The notes under the pieces are model-generated. The model saw nothing but the letters and a program-made list of their open reading frames with translations, made no database searches and was not told the DNA's origin. Below, piece by piece: positions 43,662-53,183 of a stretch of DNA of 64,000 nucleotides (positions are counted from its first letter, which is position 1; every line of letters starts with the position of its first letter). Location of the stretch: the NCBI GenBank assembly GCA_964574705.1, contig CAZNOO010000003.1, positions 1 through 64,000 of the forward strand. Direction: 5' to 3'. The stretch is from JAHIVB01 sp964574705 (GTDB lineage: Bacteria > Bacillota_I > Bacilli_A > Izemoplasmatales > Hujiaoplasmataceae). The translations under genes were made by a program, and so were the position numbers.

Positions 43662-45338
43662 ATGAGTTTAGACGGAAGATTTTTGACATTTCTTGCCAAT
43701 GAACTGAATTTGGAGCTTAAAGAAGGACGAATTCAGAAAATTTATCAGTTGACCAAAACTGATTTTTTATTCATGATAAGATCGAACCAAAAAAACCACC
43801 AATTATCGATTTCTCTGTCAACGACTTTATCAAGAATTCATTTGACAAAGTACTATGTCGAGCGACCAGATAACCCTAGTGGCTTTTGCATGCTTCTGAG
43901 AAAATATCTCGAAGGTGGCGTGATTCAAAGCATATACACCATTCATTCTGATCGTATCATCAAATTTGAAATACAAAACCTGAATGAAATCGGAGACATG
44001 ACAAATTATCATCTTTACATGGAAATCATGGGAAGATACGCCAATCTGATTGTGACAGACGAATCTGATAAATTAATTGATGCCTATAAACACATCTCTC
44101 CCTTTGAAGAGAAAGAAAGAACCATCGTCAGGGGAATCGAATATGCTTTGCCTCAAGACGATAAAATTGAACCAGACGATTTTATAAACGCCAAGAAATT
44201 TCTTGAATCTATTTCCGAATTGACCTATCAAGATTTGATTTCTAAATTCAGAGGCTTCTCTCCTACACTTTCAAAATATATCATCAAAAAAGCAAAAAAA
44301 GAAAATGCTTCCTTATGGAGTGTTTATCAAGAAGTGATGAATGTTCCATTAAATCCGACGAGAACTCTATCTGATACTCAACAGAAATTCTATTTTTTCG
44401 ATGTGTTCGAAGAGACACTTTCTAAACAACATTATTCATCTCTTTCCGAGCTGTTGGATGAAGTCTATCTCGAAACTTCAAAAATCGAGCGAATGAAACA
44501 ATTATCTAAAAATATCTATCATTTGGCGAAAAGAGAATATGAAAAAAATAAATCAAAACTGGAAAAATTGACACTCGAACTCGATACTGCTCGAAATTCG
44601 GATTTAATCCGTAAGAAGGGTGACTTGATTCAACAGAATCTTTCAACGGTTTCAAGAGGCGACAATTTATTAAAAGCCTATGATTATGAAACAGAACAAA
44701 CGATTGAGATAGAACTAGACCGTCTGCTTTCACCCATCCAAAACGCAAATCAGTATTACAAGAAATATAAAAAGAATAAAAATGCAGTATCTTATATCGA
44801 AAAACAAATTGAATTGACAATCAAACTGATTACTTATTTCGACGTGATGATTACGCAGATTGAAAATGCTTCGGTGAGCGACCTTGATGAAATCAAAGAT
44901 GAACTATCTAAACTTGGGTATATCCGTGCAAGAAACAAGAAAGCCAAAAAAGGGCTGCCGAATTTCGACACTTATATTTTAGAAGATTCTACACTCATCC
45001 ACGTTGGCAAAAACAATATTCAAAATGAGTATCTTACAAACAAACTAGCATCTTCAACAGATTGGTGGTTTCATACAAAAGATATCCATGGGTCTCATGT
45101 CATCGTTAAAAAAAGCGGTGAATTGAATGAAGAAACGATTCGCACCGCTGCTATGCTTGCAGCATATTTTTCAAATGCAAGACAGTCTTCTTCTGTTCCA
45201 GTTGACTATACAATTGTAAAACATGTAAAGAAGATTCCTGGTGAACTCGGTTCTTTCGTACAGTACTCCAACCACAAGACCATTTATATTGATCCGGATG
45301 CCTCCTTTGTCGCTTCACTCAAAAAGAAAAAAAATTAA
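43662..45338 (+). CDS. rqcH: Ribosome quality control protein RqcH (NFACT family)
   Basis: RqcH binds stalled 50S subunits and recruits tRNA-Ala to add C-terminal alanine tails that mark broken proteins for degradation. It begins MSLDGRFLTFLANELNLELK, the NFACT-N start, followed by HhH, a coiled coil (about 270-400) and the NFACT-R domain at the C-terminus (STDWWFHTKDIHGSHVIVK, AAMLAAYFSNARQSSSVPVD). It is 558 aa from the ATG at 43662. An ATG nine codons earlier lacks a ribosome binding site. No RqcP is next to it. Confidence 0.94.
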   Translation: MSLDGRFLTFLANELNLELKEGRIQKIYQLTKTDFLFMIRSNQKNHQLSISLSTTLSRIHLTKYYVERPDNPSGFCMLLRKYLEGGVIQSIYTIHSDRIIKFEIQNLNEIGDMTNYHLYMEIMGRYANLIVTDESDKLIDAYKHISPFEEKERTIVRGIEYALPQDDKIEPDDFINAKKFLESISELTYQDLISKFRGFSPTLSKYIIKKAKKENASLWSVYQEVMNVPLNPTRTLSDTQQKFYFFDVFEETLSKQHYSSLSELLDEVYLETSKIERMKQLSKNIYHLAKREYEKNKSKLEKLTLELDTARNSDLIRKKGDLIQQNLSTVSRGDNLLKAYDYETEQTIEIELDRLLSPIQNANQYYKKYKKNKNAVSYIEKQIELTIKLITYFDVMITQIENASVSDLDEIKDELSKLGYIRARNKKAKKGLPNFDTYILEDSTLIHVGKNNIQNEYLTNKLASSTDWWFHTKDIHGSHVIVKKSGELNEETIRTAAMLAAYFSNARQSSSVPVDYTIVKHVKKIPGELGSFVQYSNHKTIYIDPDASFVASLKKKKN

Positions 45339-45361
45339 CGGCCAAACTCGGCCGTTATTTT
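45337..45361. terminator. Bidirectional terminator between rqcH and hydA
   Basis: AACGGCC, loop AAACTC, GGCCGTT (45337-45356), T-rich on the right and A-rich on the left, so it serves both converging genes. Confidence 0.92.
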
Positions 45362-45363
45362 TA

Positions 45364-47100
45364 TTAGATTCTTTCACCTGGAGTGTAGCAAGTGTGGAGT
45401 AAGTCATGTGCTTTTTCTCCATAAGGAGCTCCCAGGTACTCTTCATATAATTTGAGAACCATTTCATTCTCGTGAGATTTTCTTTTTGGTAATGATTTAT
45501 CAATTGCATAAATCGCATCTTGTCGTTTTTTCAAAATATCTTGATTTCCATGGTGATAAGGTTGTCCGCCTCCGCCGATGCATCCACCAGGACATGCCAT
45601 GATTTCAATGGCATGGAAGTGAGATGTTCCTGCTTTGATGGACTCAAGAAGTTTTCTAGCATTTCCAAGTCCATGGGCGATTCCAATTTTAAGATCTAAA
45701 TCACCAATTTTGACCGTAGCTTCTCGAATACCTTCCAAACCTCTAAGTTGTTTGAAATCGACATTTCCTAAAGACTCTCCGGTAATCATTTCATAAGCTG
45801 TTCTTGTTGCGGCTTCGATGACACCACCGGTCGTACCGAAGATGGCAGCGGCGCCGGTTGATTCGCCAAGCAAATTGTCAAACTCAGATTCTTCAAGCTT
45901 TGCAAAGTCAATTCCAGCTTCTTTAATCATATATCCAAACTCTCTGGTGGACAGTACATAATCCACGTGGTTGAGTTCTTCTTTTGATAATTCAGGTCTT
46001 GCACTCTCTGCTTTTTTGGCAACGCAAGGCATAATCGAAACCACTTTCAATCTTCTTGGAAGAATGTCAAGGTTTTTCAAGTAGTAACTCTTGATAATTG
46101 CTCCAAGCATTGTTTGTGGAGATTTGCAGGTTGAAGGAATATCAAGCATATCAGGAAATTGATGTTCAAAGAATTTGACCCAAGCAGGGCAGCAGGACGT
46201 CAGCATCGGTAAGACTCCACCATGTTGGATTCTATGCACAAGTTCATTTGCTTCTTCAATGATCGTGAGGTCAGCGCCAAAGTTCGTATCGAATACAGCA
46301 TCAAATCCCAAACGTCTTAAAGCGGTTACGACTTTACCAGTGGATATTGTTCCTGGTTCCATTCCGAACATTTCACCGATGGCAACCCGGACTGCAGGAG
46401 CGACTTGGACAACGACATGTCTTCTTTCGTTTGCAAGTGCCCGCCATACTTTTTGGATGTCACTTCTTGCTGTAAGGGCAGCGGTTGGACATACTGCAAC
46501 GCATTGTCCACAATAAGTACAGGAAGAATCTGCCAAATCAATATTGAATGCAGGAGCGACAACAACATTGAATCCTCGATTGATTGCGCTAAGCACACCT
46601 ACTGTTTGAACGTCATTACACATTGTTTCGCAACGTCTGCACATCACACATTTATTTGGATCTTTAACGATTGCGTTCGAAGAACGGTCAATCGGATAAT
46701 GCATTTTCTCACCTTTGGCATGAATTTCAGTAATATGTAATTCATTGGCCAAAGATTGAAGTTCACATTGTAAGTTTTTTGGACAAGTCAAACAATCGAA
46801 TGGATGATTTGACAATAATAATTCTAAATTGTTTCTTCGTGCATTGAGGGCCTTAACAGAGTCGGTACGAATGTTCATTCCTTCGTAAACGACTGCAGAA
46901 CAGGACGGAATCAAAGAGGGTTTTCCGACTTCTTCAACAACGCAGACTCTACAACTTGAGACCCGATTGACGATTCCGAAATCGTCAAGTTTGAGATGGC
47001 AAAGGGTTGGGATATGAACTCCAACTTTCTTTGCGGCTTCCAAAACGGTGGTATGATCCGGAACTTGAATTCGAATTCCGTTGATTTTTATGTTAACCAT
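45364..47100 (-). CDS. hydA: [FeFe] hydrogenase catalytic subunit
   Basis: Makes hydrogen from reduced electron carriers, or bifurcates electrons with NADH and ferredoxin. It has a plant-type [2Fe-2S] domain (C34, C50, C53, C67), an H99-x3-C103-x2-C106-x5-C112 His-ligated cluster, and two [4Fe-4S] clusters (C151/154/157/161, C194/197/200/204). The H-cluster motifs are all intact: L1 TSCCPAW (301-307), L2 MPCVAKK (357-363) and L3 MACPGGCIGGGG (501-512). C303 is the likely proton-relay Cys. Its layout and operon match trimeric group A3 enzymes (Thermotoga HydABC). Maturases hydE, hydF and hydG are not in the window. The ATG at 47100 follows AGGAGGTG. Confidence 0.97.
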   Translation of the reverse strand: MVNIKINGIRIQVPDHTTVLEAAKKVGVHIPTLCHLKLDDFGIVNRVSSCRVCVVEEVGKPSLIPSCSAVVYEGMNIRTDSVKALNARRNNLELLLSNHPFDCLTCPKNLQCELQSLANELHITEIHAKGEKMHYPIDRSSNAIVKDPNKCVMCRRCETMCNDVQTVGVLSAINRGFNVVVAPAFNIDLADSSCTYCGQCVAVCPTAALTARSDIQKVWRALANERRHVVVQVAPAVRVAIGEMFGMEPGTISTGKVVTALRRLGFDAVFDTNFGADLTIIEEANELVHRIQHGGVLPMLTSCCPAWVKFFEHQFPDMLDIPSTCKSPQTMLGAIIKSYYLKNLDILPRRLKVVSIMPCVAKKAESARPELSKEELNHVDYVLSTREFGYMIKEAGIDFAKLEESEFDNLLGESTGAAAIFGTTGGVIEAATRTAYEMITGESLGNVDFKQLRGLEGIREATVKIGDLDLKIGIAHGLGNARKLLESIKAGTSHFHAIEIMACPGGCIGGGGQPYHHGNQDILKKRQDAIYAIDKSLPKRKSHENEMVLKLYEEYLGAPYGEKAHDLLHTCYTPGERI

Positions 47101-47111
47101 GACTGCACCTC

Positions 47112-48878
47112 CTATGGTTTCTCAATTGCATTCACTGGGCAAGCTGTAAAGCATGCTCCACATGAAATACATAGAGATTCGTCGATGACGTGTGGTACTT
47201 TTACTTTTCCGCTAATACAAGCTACTGGGCAAACTCTAGCACATTTCGTACATCCGATGCACTTGTCTGCGATGATGGAATAAGTATGTTTTTTTCTTCG
47301 ATAAGCATAGGCTTCATACTCTTCTTTGAAGAAGTCCATCGTGCTTAAAACCGGATTTGGAGCGGATTGTCCAAGACCGCACAAAGATGAATTTTTAATA
47401 TTAATTGCCAAATCTTCCAAGATATCCAAATCATCTGGAGATCCTTCAAATTTGGTCAGTCGTTCTAGAATTTCGAACATTCTTTTGGTTCCAATACGGC
47501 AAGGTGTGCATTTTCCACAAGATTCATCTTGCGTAAAATCAAGATAGAATTTAGCTAGTTGGACCATGTCGTCGTCTTCGTCTAAGACAATGAGTCCTCC
47601 GCTGCCCATCATACTTCCGATTTGCTTTAGTGATTCATAGTCAATTGGTGTATCCAAATGTTCTTTCGGAATCACTCCACCGGAAGGGCCTCCGGACTGA
47701 ACGGCTTTGAATTCTTTGTTGTTAATCATTCCTCCGCCAATGTCATAGACAATCTCGCGAAGGGTGGTTCCCATCGGGACTTCAACAAGTCCGATGTTAT
47801 TGATTTTACCTGCAAGGGCAAACACTTTGGTTCCTTTTGAGTTTTCGGTTCCAATGCTTGCGAACCAGTCCGCACCATTCAAAATAATGGCTGGAACGTT
47901 CGCAAATGTTTCAACGTTGTTGACGGAAGTAGGTTTGTGTCTGAATCCGCTCACACTTGGGAAAGGTGGCTTTTTAGTAGGCTCGCCTCTTTGTCCTTCC
48001 ATCGAGTGAATTAACGCTGTTTCTTCTCCGCAGACAAAAGCTCCGGCCCCTAACCGAATGTCAATGTCAAAGTCAAATCCGCTTGAGAATATGTTTTTTC
48101 CTAAGAATCCAACTTCTCTGGCTTGTTCCATTGCAATATTCAATCGATGAATCGCGAGTGGATATTCAGCTCTTACGTATATTAATCCCTGACTTGCTCC
48201 GATTGCATAACCCGCAATTGCCATGGCTTCCAAAATGCTGTGAGGATCACCTTCAAGAACACTTCTGTCCATGAATGCGCCTGGGTCACCTTCATCTGCA
48301 TTGCAAATGACATATTTTTCTGTTCCAGGTTGTTTTGCTGTGAATTCCCATTTCAATCCTGTTGGGAATCCGCCGCCGCCACGACCGCGAAGTTTTGATT
48401 TTTTCATCAAATCTACGACTTCAGTAGGCGTGTTTTCTGCTAGAACGGTTGCTAAAGCTTCGTATCCTCTAACTGCAATGTATTCTGAGATGTCTTCTGG
48501 ATTGATGAGTCCGCAATTTCTTAATGCAATCCGAAATTGTTTTTGATAGAATTTTGTCTCTTTTTGTTGCTTGACGGGTTGTAAAGTCATCGGATCCTTA
48601 TAAAGGAGTCTGGTGACTACATTTCCTTTGATAATGTGCTCTTCTAATATTTCGTCGATGTCTGTTAGTTTCACAGAAACATAAAGCAAATCATCGGGTA
48701 AGACTTTGATGATTGGGCCTTGTAAGCAGACACCAAAACATCCGGTTTTTATGACGCTGACCGTACTATTTAGGTTTTTATCAGAAATTGCTTTTTGAAG
48801 AGACGAAATGAGATTTACATTGTGTCCAGTCTTACAGCTGGCTCCGTCACATACGAGTAAAGTTATTTTGTTATTCAT
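47112..48878 (-). CDS. hydB: NADH-dehydrogenase-like hydrogenase subunit (NuoF/HydB)
   Basis: Carries FMN and passes electrons between NADH and the hydrogenase. An N-terminal thioredoxin-like [2Fe-2S] domain (C10, C15, C47, C51) is followed by the FMN/NADH site GRGGGGFPTG (165-174) and CNADEGDPGAFMDR. A [4Fe-4S] cluster (C454, C457, C460, C500) and a C-terminal two-cluster ferredoxin (C540/543/546/550 and C570/573/576/580) complete it. 588 aa matches HydB of trimeric hydrogenases. The start follows AGGTG and overlaps the previous gene by 8 bases. Confidence 0.96.
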   Translation of the reverse strand: MNNKITLLVCDGASCKTGHNVNLISSLQKAISDKNLNSTVSVIKTGCFGVCLQGPIIKVLPDDLLYVSVKLTDIDEILEEHIIKGNVVTRLLYKDPMTLQPVKQQKETKFYQKQFRIALRNCGLINPEDISEYIAVRGYEALATVLAENTPTEVVDLMKKSKLRGRGGGGFPTGLKWEFTAKQPGTEKYVICNADEGDPGAFMDRSVLEGDPHSILEAMAIAGYAIGASQGLIYVRAEYPLAIHRLNIAMEQAREVGFLGKNIFSSGFDFDIDIRLGAGAFVCGEETALIHSMEGQRGEPTKKPPFPSVSGFRHKPTSVNNVETFANVPAIILNGADWFASIGTENSKGTKVFALAGKINNIGLVEVPMGTTLREIVYDIGGGMINNKEFKAVQSGGPSGGVIPKEHLDTPIDYESLKQIGSMMGSGGLIVLDEDDDMVQLAKFYLDFTQDESCGKCTPCRIGTKRMFEILERLTKFEGSPDDLDILEDLAINIKNSSLCGLGQSAPNPVLSTMDFFKEEYEAYAYRRKKHTYSIIADKCIGCTKCARVCPVACISGKVKVPHVIDESLCISCGACFTACPVNAIEKP

Positions 48879-49278
48879 AGGTTACACCTGCCTTATCAAA
48901 GGATTTGACTAGGAGGTTTTCACTCAGATATCCGCCTTCAATTACAACTTTTTCAATTAACTCCAAAGCTTTATCTTTAGAAATCTTTCCATATATCAAA
49001 GGCTCTTTTCCAGGGATGCACACTTGAACAGTGGGTTCCATGTAGCAATATCCTAAACAACCAACACTCACAACTTTGACGTGCGATAGTTTCTTTTCTG
49101 ATATTACAGAGAGTAGCTCGTTGTAGGTGTCTCTTGCGCCGGAGGCGATCCCGCACGTTGCCATACCAATGAGAATTTCAACGGTTTCTTCTTTTGATTT
49201 TCCGGTTTCTCGTAATTCAATCTTATTTTTTAAGGAATTGCGTAAATTGATTAGTTCAGAGCGAGAATTAATTTTCAT
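48871..49278 (-). CDS. Thioredoxin-like [2Fe-2S] ferredoxin of the hydrogenase operon
   Basis: A 135-aa protein with the pattern MATCGIASGARDTYN followed by VGCLGYCYMEPTVQVC, found in small proteins next to HydB. It likely binds a [2Fe-2S] cluster and relays electrons between HydC and HydB. The ATG at 49278 follows AGGGGTG; a GTG at 49287 is an alternative. It overlaps hydC by 11 bases and hydB by 8, so all four genes are tightly coupled. Confidence 0.88.
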   Translation of the reverse strand: MKINSRSELINLRNSLKNKIELRETGKSKEETVEILIGMATCGIASGARDTYNELLSVISEKKLSHVKVVSVGCLGYCYMEPTVQVCIPGKEPLIYGKISKDKALELIEKVVIEGGYLSENLLVKSFDKAGVTYE

Positions 49279-49777
49279 TGTTTTCACCCCTAAACTTATT
49301 TAATACTTCAGGAACTTTATCTTCTGTCATGTATCCAAACACTGTATCGCCGACTGTTAAAATTGGAGCCAAACTGCAGGCACCAACGCATCTTACATCC
49401 TTAACCGAGAACAAACCGTCTTTTGTAACCTCGTTCTTTTTAACGCCAAGTTCTTTTAATACTTTTTTCAATACCTTTTCGGCACCTTTGACGTAACATG
49501 CAGTTCCCATGCATACGCTTACGACATATTTTCCGGTTTTTTCTTCCGTAAAATAAGAGTAAAAGCTAACGACTCCATTGACCTTTGCAGCACTGATATC
49601 GAGTTTTCTTGCAATGTAGAGCTGAAGGTTCGGAGGAAGATATCCGAAGATGTGTTGAGCGCGGTGAAGCACATTGATCAGACGTTCGACGGGATCATCT
49701 AAAGTTTTGATGTACTCATCCAATTCAGCCAGTTTTTCTAAATCCAGATCCTTTAAATCCAAATTTACTTTTTCCAT
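49268..49777 (-). CDS. hydC: NuoE/HydC-like [2Fe-2S] hydrogenase subunit
   Basis: Relays electrons to the flavin subunit. An N-terminal helical domain (RLINVLHRAQHIFGYLPPNL, KVNGVVSFYSYF) is followed by a thioredoxin-like [2Fe-2S] domain with C89-x4-C94 and C130-x3-C134 (CMGTAC and CVGAC). 169 aa is normal. It is first in the operon hydC-(2Fe-2S)-hydB-hydA, behind a long structured leader. Confidence 0.95.
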   Translation of the reverse strand: MEKVNLDLKDLDLEKLAELDEYIKTLDDPVERLINVLHRAQHIFGYLPPNLQLYIARKLDISAAKVNGVVSFYSYFTEEKTGKYVVSVCMGTACYVKGAEKVLKKVLKELGVKKNEVTKDGLFSVKDVRCVGACSLAPILTVGDTVFGYMTEDKVPEVLNKFRGENNEN

Positions 49778-50059
49778 ATTTTTGTTTCCCTTTCCCGTAA
49801 GTAAAAAAGACTTACAATTTTCATATATATTAATTTTCTATGAAAGTAAAATAAGAGGTAGTACCGATACCCATCTAGCTAGGTTTTATCAATCATCCCG
49901 ATGAAGATTGAAGTGTGTTTCCCGTAATAAAATTAATGTCCTTTTGATTGATAATGTAACCTTTTACAAATAGAAAACAAGCAAAAGTATTGGATGATTA
50001 ATGGATGCCATTCAATCTTACCTATTGGTTTGCTTGTTTCTTTAGCCATCTTCATTATA
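49778..50059 (-). promoter_or_regulatory. Long structured leader of the hydrogenase operon
   Basis: This 326-base gap between thrS and hydC has a TATAAT (complement of 50054-50059) whose transcript would have a leader near 270 bases. Within it 49975-49985 and 50029-50039 form a perfect 11-bp stem enclosing a smaller hairpin. Further hairpins occur near 49890-49915 and GTAAGT/ACTTAC at 49799-49818. I match it to no riboswitch family. A T-run does not follow the main stem, so simple termination is not evident. Confidence 0.5.
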
Positions 50060-50103
50060 CCAAAAAAGAATGTAAATAATTCATTAGTTTTCATGAAAAC
50101 GTT

Positions 50104-52005
50104 TTATGCAATTTTAACTTCCTTTTGAATCATTTTGACGAATTCTGAAACAGAAATTTTGACTTGTTCTTTTTCTCCATAACGCCTGTAGGTTACCATG
50201 TCGGAAGCAGCTTCTTCATCGCCGATTACAACCTGATAAGGGATTTTTTTCGTTTGTGCTTCGCGGATTTTGTAGCCTAGTTTCTCATCTCGGTAATCTT
50301 CTTCGACTCTGATATTAGCTTCTTTTAGAACTTCAATTAAATGATCAGAAGCCTGTTTGTGAAATTCAAGGTTTACAGGAATGACTTTAACTTGTACGGG
50401 TGCGAGCCATGTTGGAAATGCACCGGCGTAGTGTTCAATCAAAATACCGATGAATCTCTCAATCGATCCGAATAATGCTCTATGAAGCATAACGGGTCTT
50501 TTCTTTTCTCCAAGATGGTCAATGTAAGTCAAATCGAATCTTTCAGGCAAGTTCATATCTAATTGAATTGTTCCACATTGCCAAATTCGGTTCATGGAAT
50601 CTCTAAGTTTAAAATCGAGTTTAGGGCCGTAGAAAGCACCGTCTCCAGGATTAACCACATATTCTTTGTGCATAGATTCAAGCGCGCTTGCGAGTGCAGC
50701 TTCCGCTTTGTCCCACGTTGCGATTTCACCGATGTATTTTTCAAGTGGTCTTGTTGATAGCTCAATATGATAACTCAAATCAAACACAGAGTAAACATAG
50801 TCAAACAACCGGACGAGGGAAGCGACTTCCGTAACGATTTGATCTTCCGTCATGAAGATGTGAGCGTCATCTTGTGTGAAGTTTCTGACTCTAAAGAGGC
50901 CATTGAGAGCCCCACTTGCCTCATGTCTGTGAACTAAACCTAATTCTCCGACTTTCAGAGGGAAATCTTTGTAAGAGTGCAAGTCTCTTTTATATACAAG
51001 CATTCCGCCAGGACAGTTCATCGGTTTGATTGCAAATTCAGTATCATCAATCTCTGAAGTGTACATGTTTTCCCTGTAATTCTCCCAGTGACCCGATATA
51101 ACCCATAAATCTTTATTGAGCATAATTGGAGTTTGAATCAGTTTATATCCTTCTTTAAGATGGACACGATACCAGAAACTTTCCAATTCTCTTCTTAAAA
51201 TCATTCCGTTTGGAAGCCAAAAAGGGAACCCTGGGCCGTATTCGCTTAGCATGAACAAATCAAGCTCTTTTCCAAGTTTGCGGTGGTCTCGTTTCTTTCT
51301 TTCTTCAAGAATTTCCAAATGGTTTTTCAAATCTTCTTGCGTGAAAAATGCTGTTCCATAGACTCTCGTCAACTGTTTGTTTTTAGAATCTCCACGCCAA
51401 TAAGCTCCCGCCAAAGACAAGAGTTTAAAATGGCGAATCCATTTCGTCGATGGAAGATGTGGCCCTCTGCAAAGATCTGTAAAATTGCCTTGGGAATAAG
51501 AGGAAATTTCTTCAGAATCAGGAAGATCCGTTATCAACTCAACTTTATAGCGATCCGATTTGAAGAACTCGAGCGCATCTTTTTTAGACATGACTTTGCG
51601 TTCAATCTTCTGATTTTGAGAAGCCAACTTAGTCATCATTTTTTCAATTTCAGGAAGCTCAGACTCGGTCAAAACATGATCTCCCAAGTCCATGTCATAG
51701 TAAAAGCCTTCTTCGATGTTGGGTCCCACTCCGAAAAGTGCCCCTGGATAAAGAGACTTCACAGCTTCAGCCATTAAATGAGCGGTTGAATGTCTCAATA
51801 TTTCGATGGCCTCAGGACTTTCTTCCGTGATGAGTTCAAGCGAAGCATCTTCAGACAAAACATGGTCTAAATCTACTATCTTGTCATTTACCTTCGCCCC
51901 GATGCTTTTTTTCCTTAACGAAATAGAAATCGCATTTGCAATCTCTTCAATCGTCATTCCATTTTGAAACTCACGGACGGATCCGTCGATAAATTTGATT
52001 TTCAT
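50104..52005 (-). CDS. thrS: Threonyl-tRNA synthetase
   Basis: Charges tRNA-Thr and edits mischarged serine. An N-terminal TGS domain (1-60), the editing domain (HSTAHLMAEAVKSLYPGALF, with its zinc-like His/Cys set), the class II core with NCPGGMLVYK (zinc Cys), RHEASGALNGLFRVRNFTQD and the anticodon domain are in order. 633 aa is normal. The ATG at 52005 follows TAGGAGG. Regulated by the T-box upstream. Confidence 0.97.
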   Translation of the reverse strand: MKIKFIDGSVREFQNGMTIEEIANAISISLRKKSIGAKVNDKIVDLDHVLSEDASLELITEESPEAIEILRHSTAHLMAEAVKSLYPGALFGVGPNIEEGFYYDMDLGDHVLTESELPEIEKMMTKLASQNQKIERKVMSKKDALEFFKSDRYKVELITDLPDSEEISSYSQGNFTDLCRGPHLPSTKWIRHFKLLSLAGAYWRGDSKNKQLTRVYGTAFFTQEDLKNHLEILEERKKRDHRKLGKELDLFMLSEYGPGFPFWLPNGMILRRELESFWYRVHLKEGYKLIQTPIMLNKDLWVISGHWENYRENMYTSEIDDTEFAIKPMNCPGGMLVYKRDLHSYKDFPLKVGELGLVHRHEASGALNGLFRVRNFTQDDAHIFMTEDQIVTEVASLVRLFDYVYSVFDLSYHIELSTRPLEKYIGEIATWDKAEAALASALESMHKEYVVNPGDGAFYGPKLDFKLRDSMNRIWQCGTIQLDMNLPERFDLTYIDHLGEKKRPVMLHRALFGSIERFIGILIEHYAGAFPTWLAPVQVKVIPVNLEFHKQASDHLIEVLKEANIRVEEDYRDEKLGYKIREAQTKKIPYQVVIGDEEAASDMVTYRRYGEKEQVKISVSEFVKMIQKEVKIA

Positions 52006-52019
52006 AGTTTCCTCCTATA

Positions 52020-52240
52020 AATAAAAAAGTCGCCCTATATAAAGGACGACAATGCGCGGTACCACCTTTGTTCCAGATTGCTCTGGCACTCAATCCGTTA
52101 ACGCCGGAATACGGAACTTTTTCAAAAGTCAACTCCTTGGTGGTAACATACACCCTTAGATTCAGCGGCTTTCACCCTCCCGCTGTCGCTTTGAACTAGG
52201 TATGTCTGTGTTGTCCAATTCAACGTATTTATCTTACTAT
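52020..52240 (-). ncRNA. T-box riboswitch of thrS
   Basis: The T-box AAGGTGGTACCGCG lies at the complement of 52055-52068. The terminator hairpin GTCGTCCT ... AGGGCGAC with T-run is at 52024-52050. Upstream on the transcript, TGTTACCACC (complement of about 52138-52149) offers an ACC threonine specifier. The family stops transcription when tRNA-Thr is charged. Confidence 0.93.
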
Positions 52241-52241
52241 C

Positions 52242-52269
52242 ATTATATATGATTCTTACTGTTTGTCAA
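52242..52269 (-). promoter_or_regulatory. Promoter of the thrS T-box unit
   Basis: On the minus strand TTGACA (complement of 52264-52269), 16 bases, TATAAT (complement of 52242-52247), one base past the dnaI stop. Confidence 0.9.
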
Positions 52270-52270
52270 G

Positions 52271-53167
52271 TCAAATTCTAGGTTTTTCAGTTAAAACGAA
52301 TTCTTCCGCCAACACGAGAATTCTTTCATAAATTCTAGATGCTTTTACTTTTTCGGTATCCGAATTATCAATCCTTAATGAATCCCTCAAAACTCGAACG
52401 GGCATGTTGGATGAAAAGAACGTCGGGAGATTTTCCAAGACGCGATGTTGAAGAATCGGTCCGAGAACTTCGTCTCGTATAAACGCGCTTGGAGCTTCTC
52501 CACCAATATCATCTAGGAACAGAATGTTCGCAGATTTTAGCCTTTCAACCTTCTTTTCCAAATCTCCTGAGCCAATGGAGGATTTCAACTCTCTTACAAG
52601 GTCAGGATAATAAGCAAATAGAATCGAATATCCAGCTTTTGCAAGTTCATTTGCAACACATGCAAGTATATAAGTTTTTCCTGCGCCAAAAATTCCTGAA
52701 ATGTACATTCCTTTTTTTGGAGAATTTTTTGAATAGTTCTTCAAAAAATCCATAATGTATTGATGAATGGCTTTTCTTTCATTTCCAATCAGGTCAAAGT
52801 CCGACAATTCGGAGTTAAATATTTTTCTTGGGACATAAAGTGCATCGATTTTTAATTTTGTTTCATCAAAGGTATTGAATCTACATTTGGTGTAATCCAA
52901 GATGACATCATCCTGATAGAACCGAAGCATTGGCGTCATGCCTGAAGTGCCTAGTTTGCAGTCATAGATACCGGGGCAATTTTGGCAGGTTGTCTTAGCT
53001 TCCTTAAAGGTCATAAAGCCGTTCATGTTGAGAGTGATTGTATCATGCTTCAGATCGTTTTCAAGCACAAAGCGTCGGATGACTGGGTCTTCCAACAGTT
53101 TGTCAATCATATCATCAGAACTTGTTTTCTGACGAAAATCTTTGAGATATTCTTCTGCTCTTTTCAT
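52271..53167 (-). CDS. dnaI: Primosomal helicase loader DnaI
   Basis: An AAA+ ATPase that loads the DnaC/DnaB replicative helicase. The N-terminal domain has the zinc-type CQNCPGIYDC (about 75-85). The ATPase has Walker A SGIFGAGKTY (the family's G-x-F-G-x-GKT form), Walker B ILFLDDIGGE and arginine-finger-like ASRIYERI at the end. The ATG at 53167 (MKRAEEYLKDF) lies 16 bases after dnaB and follows GGGTGA; the longer frame would run deep into dnaB. 298 aa is usual. Confidence 0.95.
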   Translation of the reverse strand: MKRAEEYLKDFRQKTSSDDMIDKLLEDPVIRRFVLENDLKHDTITLNMNGFMTFKEAKTTCQNCPGIYDCKLGTSGMTPMLRFYQDDVILDYTKCRFNTFDETKLKIDALYVPRKIFNSELSDFDLIGNERKAIHQYIMDFLKNYSKNSPKKGMYISGIFGAGKTYILACVANELAKAGYSILFAYYPDLVRELKSSIGSGDLEKKVERLKSANILFLDDIGGEAPSAFIRDEVLGPILQHRVLENLPTFFSSNMPVRVLRDSLRIDNSDTEKVKASRIYERILVLAEEFVLTEKPRI

Positions 53168-53183
53168 GGCTTCACCCACTTTC

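Noticed and set aside
49933..50055. 40-codon open frame on the minus strand in the hydrogenase leader
   Set aside because: Its ATG overlaps the TATAAT element, there is no ribosome binding site, and the sequence forms the stems of the leader, so translation is unlikely.
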